Shown one piece after another: positions 45,389-56,515 of a stretch of DNA of 64,000 nucleotides. Under the pieces are notes generated by a model that was given only the letters and a program-made list of their open reading frames with translations, did no database searches and was not told the DNA's origin. Each line of letters begins with the position of its first letter. Positions within the stretch are counted from its first letter, which is position 1. Origin of the DNA: Oscheius onirici (Eukaryota; Nematoda; Chromadorea; Rhabditida; Rhabditidae); the NCBI GenBank assembly GCA_932521025.1, contig OW051470.1:5814501-5878500 (forward strand), written 5' to 3'. The position numbers and the translations under genes were made by a program.

Positions 45389-47901
45389 ATGAGGTATTTT
45401 CAGGTCAATTACTTAACTATATAAGTTTAGTAACCTTCTGAACAACTTTTTTTATTGCATCACTGGACAGCATGCAGAAAGGCTGCTCAAGGAATATGGC
45501 GAACACGGTGATTTCATTGCTCGTTTTAGTGGTTCACACCCGCTCAACTACTCCCTTTCTGTGCTGTACGAATTTATACGTTTAAAGCTATTTATGTATT
45601 TTCAGGCAAGGTGAAACTGTAACTCATATCACAGTATACAACGTGGACAATCGCAAATTCAATCTTGAAGGGGGATCTGTGTTTGATACAATGAACAATC
45701 TAGTGCTTCATTACATTAAATATCCGGAAAAGCTCCAACTGCGAGGCACTAACAGCTACATCGAGATGAAGCGACCCCTGAAAGTTCCTAAACACGAATC
45801 TGCCTACCAGGAAGGTCGATCAAACTTCAACCATCGTTGGTTTCATTCGTACATGTCGGGTGACGAAGCCATTCTTTTGTTGCGCCATGAAAAAGTCTGG
45901 ACATTTGTTGTACGGTAAGTTGTTCGCCTACAAGTTATTTGCCATCATTTTAGTGATAGCGTTCGTGCACCTGGAAAGTACGCCATTACGGTGAAAACGC
46001 CTGACGATATTGCTCAAATACTAATAGATCGGAATAATGCGGTTTGTCGTTGACATATTTATGCACACAACCATTCAGACTGGAAAGTTTCGAGTGTGTG
46101 GCGGGGACGAGTATTTGAGCCTTAGTGAACTTATTGAACATCACATGGTCCATCCTTTGGTCGAAGAAAAAACTCAACGCGTTCTCTATCTACACTATTT
46201 TGTTGTTGCAACGAGTTTTATGGCTGACGAAATCGAAAAGCGCAGGACCCTTCTCAGTCAAACTGTTCCTCAGACTGAAGTAAATGGGTTCCAGCACGAA
46301 TTTGCCGTACGTATCAGAATCAGCCAACTATATGCTTTCTGTTTTTAGCGACTGGAAGATCTGGATGAGTCAATGAAAACCAAGCGAGAGGGACGTCGTG
46401 ATGTGAACATCGATAAGAACCGCTATAGAAACATTGTTGCATTTGATCACTCACGAGTTGTTCTGACAGAATCTGCCGAGCCAAAAGAATCACGAGAATC
46501 GGACTATATCAACGCCAATTACATTCAGGTAACTTATAGGTAATTGTAACATCTTGTATGAATGTACTCCAGGCGCCTACGGACCTGAAACATGAAATAC
46601 CTCGCACGTATATTTCTACTCAAGGATGCATGGAAAATACGGTCCGTGATGCAATGGAAACTTTTATACCGTGATTGTTTTAGCTGGTAGATTTCTGGCG
46701 CTTAGTATGGCAAGAGGACGTTCGTTTGATAATCATGACTACCAAAGTCATGGAAAGAACCGTATCCAAATGCTTTCGTTACTGGCCACAAGAATCCAAA
46801 GAACAGAACATCAACGGATATTACTGTAAATGTGTTGAACAGCGAAGTGTACTTGATCCCGAAACACGTTACGACGTTTACGTCTATCGACGTTTTATGA
46901 TCTCGAGATGCGGTAATTATTTTCTTTTTCAGTAACTTAGTCCTTCTTTAGGCGCTCCTCAGAGAGAACTTCATCACTTCCAATTTTGCGCTTGGCCCGA
47001 TCACGGCTGTCCAGATAATCCCAGCCATTTTCTTACGTTTATGAACGTCGTAACGGACTACTACAAAAAACTTCCACCACCTCTCGTCAAAGGAGAAACT
47101 CGACCTACTTTGGTCCATTGCAGGTATATAATTTAGATGAGCTGATGTTTGTGTATTAAGGTCTGTTAAAAAAAGTGATACCGTAGTTCAAAGAATTCCC
47201 TTCCCCGCGGGAACCATTAGCCAAGCCGCGCATCGTTTTTATGCATGTTTTTATTGTCATTTTTTTTTCTTTGGGTTCCTAAACAAAAGTCTGAAGGAAA
47301 TATGGAGCCAAAAAAATGTTCTCCTCGTGGTCGGATTGCTAAATTACTGCAAGCCTGTTATCGATGATGTACATTCCAATATCCAAACATACTATGCAAA
47401 AAAAGACAAGAAAAGATACATAAAAACCGCTGTAAAGGTAGAATGTTTGATCGAAAAATATTGAAAAAATGCTGTTCAATGCGCGGCTTGGCTAATGGGT
47501 CCCGCGGGGAAGGGAATTCTTCAAACTACGGTATCCCTCTTTTTTTTAACAGACCTTATTTCAGTGCTGGAATTGGTCGCTCGGGATGTCTAATAGCGAT
47601 TGATATGTTGACTAGCTGGATCAAAAACCGTGGTATTGTAACAGTGATCGATGTCTACAAGATTGTAAAAACTTTACGCGAAGATCGCAGTGGAATGGTC
47701 CAAACTCGTGAGCAGTACGAGTTTGTTTACAAGGCTATCGCATCACTCGTAACTTCCATTGACATCCGCGAAGAAACTGCTGCCCGTGTTAAAGCTGAAG
47801 CTGCTCTTGATGCCAGGGACGAATTTACTCCAGCCGAAGATGATAAGGAACCTGCTGAGTTGGCCCCTCCACTAGATCATTCAGGAGCACTTACCTTCTA
47901 A
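45389..47901 (+). CDS. ptp-2: SH2-SH2 protein tyrosine phosphatase (SHP type)
   Basis: Non-receptor tyrosine phosphatase acting in receptor tyrosine kinase/Ras signalling. A 5-nt first coding exon (ATGAG) joins 45431 to give [22 protein letters not shown]2-1 is [18 protein letters not shown]...[11 protein letters not shown]2-2 is [16 protein letters not shown]...[17 protein letters not shown] (45606-46200). The catalytic domain has [35 protein letters not shown], a [12 protein letters not shown] segment, WPDHG (46952-47123) and the signature [10 protein letters not shown] built across an intron. Cys, Arg and the WPD Asp are all present. C-terminal tail is short and acidic. The intron 47124-47564 (441 nt) holds a 398-bp foldback element; without it the intron is 41 nt. 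The first SH2 lacks the usual opening Trp (Phe-Phe-Tyr instead). Confidence 0.9.
47159..47556. mobile_element. 398-bp foldback MITE in ptp-2 intron, TA duplication
   Basis: Termini AGGTCTGTTAAAAAAAG and its mirror ending TTAACAGACCT. Arms of ~80 bp include GATACCGTAGTT, GAATTCCCTTCCCCGCGGG and TTAGCCAAGCCGCGCA. TA is present on both sides (47157-47158, 47557-47558). The element ends 6 nt before the intron's acceptor boundary. No coding capacity. Features match Tc1/mariner-type MITEs. Confidence 0.88.
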
Positions 47902-48236
47902 ATCGTTTTTAGGTTATTATTATTTTCGTACCCAAACGCTTCGTTTTATACATATTATATACCCTGTTGGTTGTTTTACAGGGTCCTGTTGCCATTAGTA
48001 TTAGGACTTCGGCCTATACAGTTCGTATACTCTTTTTCACATAGCCGTTGTATTTCACTTACGGGTTTCCTAATCTGTAGTAAATCGATAGGTATATAAA
48101 TTATATATAGAATTGCTTACCAAATATATAATGAGCCGTTGTTCGGTTGGTTTCTTGCGATTCTCTTCGATCTGTTTTTTCGAGTTTCGAATATCTCACG
48201 TAATTTTCCGCTAACTGTTTTCCTTTTCCTTTCCAG
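47902..48236. other. Interval between ptp-2 and vrk-1
   Basis: About 335 bp, AT-rich, no open exon. No canonical AATAAA was seen for ptp-2. TTTCCAG abuts the vrk-1 ATG. Confidence 0.45.
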
Positions 48237-49958
48237 ATGCCTCCTAAAAAGTCGAAACTCCATGAATTGGCGATAGAAGTAGCGGTTGGCACAACCTTTT
48301 TAGATGTCTCGAAGAAAACTCAATATGTAATGGGCAAACAGTTTGCAACCGGTGGATTTGGACGTATCTACACTTGTAAAGAGGTTATTTTTTCTGTATT
48401 TGCCTGCTCAATCTTTATATTTCAGCGGGGCAAATCGAGTGAATTGGTTGTGAAAGTTGAGCCAAACACTAATGGACCGTTATTCACCGAAATACATGTC
48501 TTCCAGAGGATACTGAAAAAAGACATGCTTGACAATTACGCCAAGCAGAAAAGTACGTCCATTTTTTTGTCTCTCTTTAGTACATCATTATACATACTTT
48601 CATATGAAATGCAAACGAGCGTTGCTTTTCAGAACAGTCAACCGTAGCTCTTCCCTGGATTGTAGCATCTGGTACATTTGACTACAAATCTGAAAAGCTG
48701 CGTTACATGATAATGCCAAAGTACGAAAGTTCTTTGGAGGCTGTGAGAGAAAGTAACGGTGGGTATCTCACCGAATTCAATACTTGGAACGTCGTCTCGA
48801 CAATGTTGAATGCGCTCGAATATCTTCATCACAACGTTAGTTATTTTTTCTTTTTAGCTTACTTTCCACGTATAGAAATACGTCCATGCCGATTTAAAAG
48901 CAGCCAATATTTTGCTAGAGAAGAAGGGTGATATGAAAACTGCTGTTCTCGTCGATTTTGGTCTCGCCCGAATGGCTTCAAGCAATGTGGATAAACCCGA
49001 AAAGAAGCGTGCTCACAACGGGACAGCCATTTTCACGTCGATTGATGCTCATCGTGGTTGTAATCCATCGTACAGAGGAGACATTGAAATTCTTGCTTAC
49101 AACGCCTTGTACTGGATTTCCGGAAAGTTGCCTTGGCAGCCGCTCGAAGCCAATCCCGACAAAATCTATAGTGAGAAGCAAAAGTTCACGGAAAACCTCC
49201 AAGATGGAATTACCAAACTGATCAAGGTTGATTTTCTTCAAAACATAACATTATCAAATCTTTCAGTCGAATGGTTCACATACAGTTGTCAAGGATCTTT
49301 TTGATGTTGCTCTCAAGACAAAATACACGGATCATGTCGATTTCGGCACTCTTCAAAAGGTAAATTTTATTTTTCGTTCCAAATCCATTTTTTTATAATT
49401 CAGTCTGTCGATCGAGCCATTTCTGCAACGAAAAAAGAAAGCGTAATCACCAAAAAGACGGTTACATCCGCAAAAGCTCCGAACAAAGTTGTTGGTTTGT
49501 GTTCGTCATGGCTTGTTCTTATGAATCCTTTTAGCCCCTGCTCGTGCTAAAGGTGTCCTGAAGAAGGTCGTTGCAATTGAAGAATCTGACGAATCAGAAG
49601 AATCGGTGGAAGGAGAGAGTCCTGAAAAGGTGAAATCAACTTCTGCCTTGGTTTTACTACGCCGGCGATTGGCTAGGAAAAGACCTTCGACTGAGGATGA
49701 TGAAGAAGAGGTCGGCGACAGCAGTCTGAAGGAGAACATTGTCAACGAGAAGAAAACAAAAGGTTCGTATTTTCCCCCCGAATCTAATGAATTGCCCCAG
49801 TTGTGGCCAATCCACAGAGCGTACAAAGGACGTCCGATCGATTGCGCCAAAATGTTCCCGGATTGAGGAACTTGCCCAAAGGACGAAGAAGTATCATTGT
49901 GAATCAAATCGCCAAAAAATACCACAAGATTGCAGCCAAGAAAGTCGCCGATAAGTAG
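48237..49958 (+). CDS. vrk-1: Vaccinia-related kinase
   Basis: Ser/Thr kinase of the VRK branch of casein-kinase-1-like kinases, nuclear, acting on BAF and mitotic nuclear envelope dynamics. Starts MPPKKSKLHELA with CCTTTCCAG directly before the ATG. Motifs: Gly loop GKQFATGGFGRIYTC, VAIK-type Lys in LVVKVEPN, catalytic loop YVHADLKAANILLE (HAD variant of HRD, catalytic Asp kept), DFG as VDFGLARM, and the VRK-type NGTAIFTSIDAHRGCNPSYRGD activation region followed by WISGKLPWQ. The C-terminal tail is basic and Ser/Glu-rich (LKKVVAIEESDESEESVEG, then RRRLARKRPST). An intron in the tail joins KKTK to VVANPQSVQRTSDRL and ends KKVADK-stop at 49958. AATAAA at 50042-50047. Confidence 0.92.
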
Positions 49959-50126
49959 GCCACAATATTTCCATTTGCGATCTCTCATTCTTCTAACAAT
50001 AAGCACTGGTATGACATAATCACTTTGTAACATTTTCCGCAAATAAACAAGTTTGACCACCTCTTTGCTTCTATTGAAATACATTTTATCAAATAGAACT
50101 GAGTAACCTGACCACCTGCCGATTCC

Positions 50127-51810
50127 GTGTGTACCTCGTTAATAAACCAGAGAATTCGGCTAGCGTTTCTTCGAATGGACTGTCGAATTCGAGCTGTCGG
50201 CAACAAAAACAATCCTCCTTTTACGAAATTCACCAATTTTTGTTGGAGTAGTAATTGTCCAAAGCCTGGGAACATGGTAAGAACATTTTCCTCATCGGAC
50301 CCTTCCTCGGTTCAGGTAGAGTTTCTAGAACTGACCCTTCAATTGATGAACTGTTCGTTAGAAGTAGTTCCAATAGATTGCACTGCTGATGAATCGATCA
50401 AACTAATTCAAAATGGATCGGCGGACATCTCTCTTTTAGCTTTGAGACAGACACTCGACCGGATGGAAAGCGTCGACTTCACACAGCCGGTCAACTTTCT
50501 GTACTATGGCTACATGTTGAAAGAGATACCTCAATTGAAAGTGGAGGACTACATCTTGGCCTCTTTCCAACTAGGAGTGAGTTGAGAGACAATGTCTGAC
50601 TCTTTATATTCAGGCTCTCCTTCTCCTGGCAGCGACTGGTTTCTTTGTTGGAGCACTCATTTGGTCCTATACCAAGGTGTTCCACTATCGAAACGGTTCT
50701 CTTTTCCATTGGATGACTCTTTGCTGCCAAGCCTTTCTCAACCAGTTCAACTGTACTCTCAAAGGACCGATTGCAGCCCATGTTTTAATTGGATTCTGGC
50801 TCTATTTCTGCATCCTGATAACTAGTAGCTACCAGGCTAAACTCAAGAGTTTCTTGACGTTGTCCCATGCTCGAGGAACTCTCTTTACTGATCTAGACGG
50901 CCTGATTGATGCTGTCAACAACAGGGTAAGATGACTGTGAGTCAGAATTCTGTTCAGGGTTATATAATGGTCTACGAGTACGGAGGATACACTCCCTTTC
51001 TATATTGCAAACCGGAGCAATGTGATCAACTGAGACGGATTCCAAAGAACAAGTGGCTGTTTCCAACTTTGGCACTAAAATTCATTTGCTCAGGATAGTT
51101 CATCTCCCAAAAGGAGCTGACTTGGACGACGAAATAGCCGGACACAACAAGTGGGTCACCTTTTTGGCATGGACTTACGATGTCAATCGGTTTCCATATT
51201 TATTATATTTTTGAAATTATATTTCAGATATCCAATCTCGTACGTAAACGTGAAAAAGAAGCTTTTGTTTGTGAGAGACAGCATAGCTGAGCCCGACTAT
51301 CTTGCCTTTGCGGTCAATAAGGACAATCCGAAGTTAAGAGAACGGTTTAATGTGGCCGTCTTGACCACTACTCCTGGCTATCCAAACACGAGAGCACGAT
51401 ACATGAGAGAGTTCTATCCCTACTTCACCAACTCGAATGTCAGACAACAGATTACCGTACTTCGACTGTCCCATCTTACGACTCTCTTCAGGGCCTGCGG
51501 AGAAATATTGGCCTTAGCTTTGGGTGCACTTGTTATTGGTAGCTTCTTGTTATTCATCATTACGTTCATTTCAGAATTTGTTCTGTGGCGGTTCGGATTC
51601 CGCACATTCACGTTCATCAAAATGAAATGTTGCTGTAGTCCCTTCAGACACAGGCTACAGATTACCAAGTCACTCTCCATGGACGAATTTCCCAGACGAC
51701 AGGTAATCATTCTACCAATGAGAAGGACGGCCAGTCCTCCCCCGAAACAGTTTGAAAAGTTTTCCTTATCACCTATTCCCTCCACAGATCTTTTTGATCA
51801 TCAGGAATGA
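50127..51810 (+). CDS. Ionotropic-receptor-like ligand-gated channel
   Basis: Divergent member of the ionotropic glutamate receptor/IR superfamily without the large amino-terminal domain. The S1 half of the ligand-binding domain has RIRAVGNKNNPPFTKF, NGSADISLLAL and SVDFTQPVNFLYYGYML. Then come a membrane segment (ALLLLAATGFFVGALIW), a pore-loop region and a third hydrophobic segment ending WLYFCILITSSYQAKLKSFL, which matches the TM3 SYTANL-type block of the family (SYQAKL). S2 follows (PNTRARYMREFYPYF), then a last TM (LALGALVIGSFLLFIITF) and a short basic tail. The usual S1 Arg that binds glutamate is not evident, so the ligand is unknown. The intron 50277-50315 is 39 nt and open in frame. 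ATG may be 50127 or 50175. The stop lies 4 bp from the opposite-strand CDF stop. Confidence 0.8.
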
Positions 51811-51814
51811 ATGA

Positions 51815-53788
51815 TTATACGACATTGTGTTCTTCGTCTGGATGGTGCGAGAATTCGTAGTCTGGATGGACAAAGGCTCTTTCCACCTCGGGCAGACTCT
51901 CGAGTTTGACCTGAAGTGACTCTCCAATATCGTGTGCTTCTTTCAAAATCATATTCTCGTCCAGGACAATGTGAACCTGAATCTCTTCTCATATACTGAG
52001 TTGAATTTAGCATTACCTCAACTAGAAACCGCGTACCGAAATGGTAGACGTAAACAGTGTCAATGTGTGTGATTCGACTGTCGTGATCCATACAGATCTT
52101 GATTATCCGGTTCCGGAACTCTTGGGAAGCAGATTTCCCACTCAATTGGTTGATGTGTTCCAGACCATTGCCGACCCAGGTGCTACAGTTTATTGTTTTC
52201 TATACAAACTTGGGTTCTTGTGGTACATGGGCGACTTCATCCATAATCCACAAAGTACAGTTATTAGTAAAAAGTTGTACAAAATATAACAACAGTATAA
52301 CTTGTTATTGTAAAGTCAGGCAAAATAATCACTGGGATATCTCCTATGGACATCTTCTCTCTACCTAGTACCGAAGCAGACGCCATCCAACTTCTACAAA
52401 ACTATGGACTTTTGCCTTCTCAGAAAAACAGCGCCAACGGTCATCCAATGGGATTGCACATTCAAGGAAATATCGCTCAACTTTTGTTTTAACTTATTAT
52501 TACTATACTTTTTGTTATTGACTAATTATTACTGTACTTTGTGGATTATGGATGAAGTCGCCCATGTACCCCACAAGAACCCAAACTTGCTACTCACCTC
52601 AGGATGTAGATCGAAACACAAATTGCTCCGATCGGATCAGCGTAGTACCAGAACCTGAACCAGAAATGACTCTTTGGTTAATAGAAGCAAAACTGTTTGG
52701 CTAAAAAGGCGCAAATGAGAGAGATTGTGTTTGAAAGACAGTCATTTCGATGGTCCATTGCGAGAGTGCTGACCGAAGGATCGTCTTTGAACTTTTGACA
52801 GACGAGGAAAAGAGTCATTTTGATGGCAACTGTTGAGACCTACACGTTGTTTCATACAACGGATACTAATTAAATACCATGATTCCGACTGTCGTCCAGC
52901 CCATTTCAACTGTCGGTTTCTCACCTTCTCCTTAAAATTTCCCTTTAGAACTTTACGAATTGAGGAATACCGTGGAAATCATGCTGGTAGGCAGCATAAA
53001 TTCTTTGGATTGCATCGACGATCAGTTGCATACTGGCCACACCCATCACGACGCTGATGATAATCAGGGAAAGAGGCTCAAGCCGAGTCCTTCCTCTCGG
53101 ATAAAGGTACGGATCACGCTTTTTGATCATTTGACTGCACACGGAGATCACAAGACCTAGGAGAAGTATTTTTGAAAACATCCTTGACTTACCCGAAGTA
53201 ATGTCAACGAGTGAGTCGACCAAGGAAGAGATGATGGAGAGAGATCCGGACAGATAGGAGGCGACAGCTTTGGCGAGCATAAGAGAAACATTCACAAAGA
53301 GAGTTATCATAGCGAATCGTGCTGCTGCATCACTCTCAGTCTTCTCCTCGTTCTTCAGTTTCACTTTCTTCACTCTTGACGTCCCCGAAGGAAGTGGAGA
53401 TCCTGGTGGAATAACAATGACTTCCATGTCAGTCTCCCCTTCCTGAATCTCTTGAAAACCAAAGAAATTCCAACTAACAACATTCTTTAGGAGAGGAGCT
53501 TTCGATGATGTTGCTTCGACTTCAACTTTCGTCTCGGATCCTCCGGACAATTTGTGTATCTGCTCACTGTCCGACTTGTAGTTTTCGAGCAGCTCATTTT
53601 GTCGCCGATAGAACTCGTTCACTTCCTTACTTGGATTCTTCGCCTGTTCTATTGTATTAACACTGAAACTGGTTCACGACTGACCTTTTCTTTAGTCTCT
53701 TCGACATCTTCTGCTTTGTGTTCTGAATGACGACGATTAAAAAGAATAAAGCCCAAAATTAACCTTGATGTTCTGCTCCGTTCGGCAT
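51815..53788 (-). CDS. CDF metal transporter, probably Mn type
   Basis: Cation diffusion facilitator that exports divalent metal by proton antiport. Starts MPNGAEHQ (ATG 53788) after CTCTTTTCAG 19 nt upstream. A long hydrophilic N-terminus ([22 protein letters not shown]) leads to membrane segments [21 protein letters not shown] and [16 protein letters not shown]. The metal site is DxxxD (D-S-L-V-D), as in Mn-type CDFs, rather than the HxxxD of zinc transporters. [17 protein letters not shown] follows, with the second membrane site in [18 protein letters not shown] (Asp present). The cytoplasmic C-terminal domain has [16 protein letters not shown] and VHIVLDEN. The intron 52183-52597 carries an inverted repeat. 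Substrate assignment is an inference from the DxxxD motif. Confidence 0.87.
52205..52589. repeat. Inverted repeat filling a CDF transporter intron
   Basis: CAAACTTGGGTTCTTGTGG, then TACATGGGCGACTTCATCC and ATAATCCACAAAGTACAG at the left (52205-52263), return in reverse complement at about 52530-52589 with few changes. The 415-nt intron would be about 30 nt without it. The interior is AT-rich and non-coding. Confidence 0.8.
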
Positions 53789-54903
53789 TTTTTGAGGAAC
53801 AAGTCTGAAAAGAGGTGAGGGAAGGTCTGATCGGCCTATTGACCGGAAATGCAAACAGCCCGACCACGGTTGCTAAGTGCAGAGCAGAGAGCTTGATTCA
53901 ATAGGTCAACAAGGAGAAATTCTGGTCCAATGCTGGGTAGAGACAGAGACACAGGTGTTTCGCAGTCGGAGAAGGATTTACACGCGGTGACGTACTCACA
54001 CATGCAAAACGAGTAGGAGAAAAGCAGTAAAATGATCTATTCAACACTGGACGAGATCTTTGGTCTCACAATCAGATTTTAGGGACATTTGTACGAGCTT
54101 GATACGATAATTACTTTTACGGATATCGAACTGGTTGGACTCAGACGATCTGTGTATCTGCTGGTTGAGAGTTACACAACTAGACGCTGATAAAAGGAGA
54201 GTGCTGTTCCAAAGGGCCAGACAGACAGAGACCTGGGAGCATTTTATAATTGACAATAATTGGGGGAGAGTTATGAAGTTGCGAATAATTTTTTTTACAA
54301 GTCGAAACAGGAAAAGCAAGTGCGCGAAGGGTTCTTATGACTGATAGTTTCTTTGGAGGGACGGAGTGACTGAAGCATAGTGACAAGGGAAGAATGAAAG
54401 GAAAACTGGAACTGAGGGTCCGAGAAAGAAGTGATAGGAGAGGAGAAGAAATCTTTAGCCCTGGAAGGGCGGTGCTGTCCTTGTTTACTTATAGTCCGTC
54501 CATTTTTTTACGGAGAATTTCTGGACCTTTAAAATGCGCCGTGACGAGACCCGTATAACATGCAAGCGTTGGATACTCAGCCAAATTTACGCAGCCAAAA
54601 CTTGAATTTGCCCTTAAAATTTGAATTTGGTTGACTGAGTATCCAACGTTTGCATGTTATACGGGTCTCGTCACGACGCATTTTAAAGGTCCAGAAATTT
54701 TCCGTAAAAATTGGACGCACTATAGAAGGTAGAAAAGCCAAGAGAGGCTCACTAATAGCTTGGTACCAAAATACGGAGGCTGTGGAAGCTGCCGTATGCT
54801 GCTGGTTGTAGAACATAAACAGTGGATACATTTCTCTTAATCACGATTTGAACGAGCCACCACTTGATTGCCTAAATACTCGTTAGACTCGAGGACATCC
54901 AAT
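53789..54903. other. Intergenic region with a foldback repeat
   Basis: Between the divergent CDF and F-box-like genes. No convincing exon. The inverted repeat 54490-54724 is the only structure seen. Confidence 0.5.
54490..54724. repeat. 235-bp foldback MITE-like repeat
   Basis: Ends TATAGTCCGTCCATTTTT and AAAAATTGGACGCACTATA are near reverse complements. Long arms continue through CCAGAAATT, AAAATGCG(C/T)CGTGACGAGACCCG and CATGCAAGCGTTGGATACTCA. It ends in TA on both sides and shares GGCTGAGTATCC / CGGGTCTCG with the 9.2-kb and 43.8-kb repeats. Confidence 0.75.
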
Positions 54904-56338
54904 ATGTTCCTACCTGACGTCAAAGTACGTCTTGGGACTCCGCGTGACCTTCTGGTTCCTCCTCGGACACACAGCTGCCAGTCCGTTCATTGTCCCGATT
55001 GTCCAGCCATGTTAAACGTGCTTCCTTACCATCTTCTCAAGTCAATCTACCAACTACTCGACCCGTCCGATCTCTCCCATATGATGTCTGTCGATTCGAG
55101 AGATTGCGGCTTCATCAACAAGTACAGAGACTTGTTTCGGAAGAAGAATGTCCTTTTGAGGCTCAAAGGAGCCAATGACCATATACTCTTGGAAGTTTTT
55201 GCAGCCGAATTTTCGAGGAAAGCCCCGAGGTTTGATTGAAACTCGTTCACTCTTTTGTTCTTGTCTTTTGCTCCCCAGGTGTACAATATCGAGTTACTGG
55301 GAGGTAAGGGAAAAGTTAAATAGATGAATTGTAAGACACCTTTTATTGGTTTTAGTCTTTGAGAGAAACTGAACTCTGTTCCGTTTTACGAGACCTCTTG
55401 ACCGCCTCAGACAGCTGTTATGCATCGCCACAGTTCCTTGTCTAAAGTTCACTTTTCAGACGGATCAAACTCTTTGCTCACGATGTCGAGAAGCTGTCTT
55501 ATTTGCCTGGAATGTCAATTCGATCTGTGGTCGTCGAAGGAACTTCTGATTCAAACAATCGTCTTCTGACCACTGCCCTAGAAAGACTCGAAGTCTATCC
55601 CGAGTGTTCTGTGACTTTCAAAAACATCGACTTTACTGGAACTGATGTAGAAACAGTTAGAGGATTCCTTGAATCTCTCACAGAGATTCCACTTCTCCGG
55701 GTTCGTTTCTCGTCTGCTCTTCTATGAAAATCTCTTTTCAGATCAAAGCTTGTACCTTCCCTAGTGACGATTTTGCTTCCCATCTTCTGAATGGTTCTAA
55801 AATTATGACAAAGACGTACTCATTCGAAGATGACTACAGCACCATCCTCGGGTAATACCTTTTTTTGTAAATAACACAGCACCCTTTTAGATCCACTCAA
55901 CCTACCGGCCATCTGGGTGATCAACTGCTTTCGGACTTTCTGACTGGCAAGGGCGAAAAGATGTCTCTCTCACTGACAGAACAAATCTCGTGGACAGGGA
56001 TCACACGCTTCATCGAGGTCGGTTTGGCCGGGCATCCAGTTTAAACTTTTCTCGTACTTGTGGTTCTTCGGGAAAAAGGTCTAGACAGAGTCACAAGGAG
56101 ATCTAGGAAATATTGTTGTTTTGACTGACCTTACAGAAAATGAAGGGATGTATTGAATGGAATCATTTTTCAGATGTGGCGCAAGGCGCCTCGAGAGTTC
56201 ACTTCAGTCTCCTTCATTCGAACGGCCGCTTTCAACGACGAGACCAGAGGAGCGGATGCAGATTTCAGTCGAGTCTTCACTTCTCCTCACAGGTTAGGAC
56301 TGCTTCTGCGGATCCATATGGACAATGCAAGATATTAA
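54904..56338 (+). CDS. F-box-like protein 2
   Basis: Starts MFLPDVKVRLGTPRDLLVPP, then a Cys pair CPDCPAML and an F-box-like segment LPYHLLKSIYQLLDPSDLSHMMSV. The downstream exons (55279-56338) encode RIKLFAHDVEKLSYLPGM, VVVEGTSDSNNRLL, CSVTFKNIDFTGTDVE, SDDFASHLLNGSKI, LLSDFLTGKGEKMSLSLTEQ and a final exon MWRKAPREFTSVSFIRTAAF. The pattern (F-box followed by a ~250-residue region of short strands and LRR-like turns) fits nematode FBXA/FTH-type F-box proteins, acting as SCF substrate adaptors; I cannot name the subfamily. Stop at 56338 is favoured because AATAAA follows at 56439-56444; splicing past it to a stop near 56486 is possible. The next gene starts only 178 bp downstream. Confidence 0.55.
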
Positions 56339-56515
56339 AAATGTTGAGAATACTAACTTCTTCAGAGAGTGCACGCTTGGATCTCGACCGAACAGCCTTG
56401 AACCTAAATCATTATCTGTACATACATGTATTTTTGTCAATAAAGATGACTCAACTGACTTGATTGATTGTCGGACAGACATGTGACACCCGGAGCAGAA
56501 CTAAACACAAAGCAG

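Noticed and set aside
47443-47564. In-frame extension upstream of the [10 protein letters not shown] exon of ptp-2
   Set aside because: The sequence is the right arm of the intronic foldback; the exon starts at the TTTCAG acceptor at 47564/47565.
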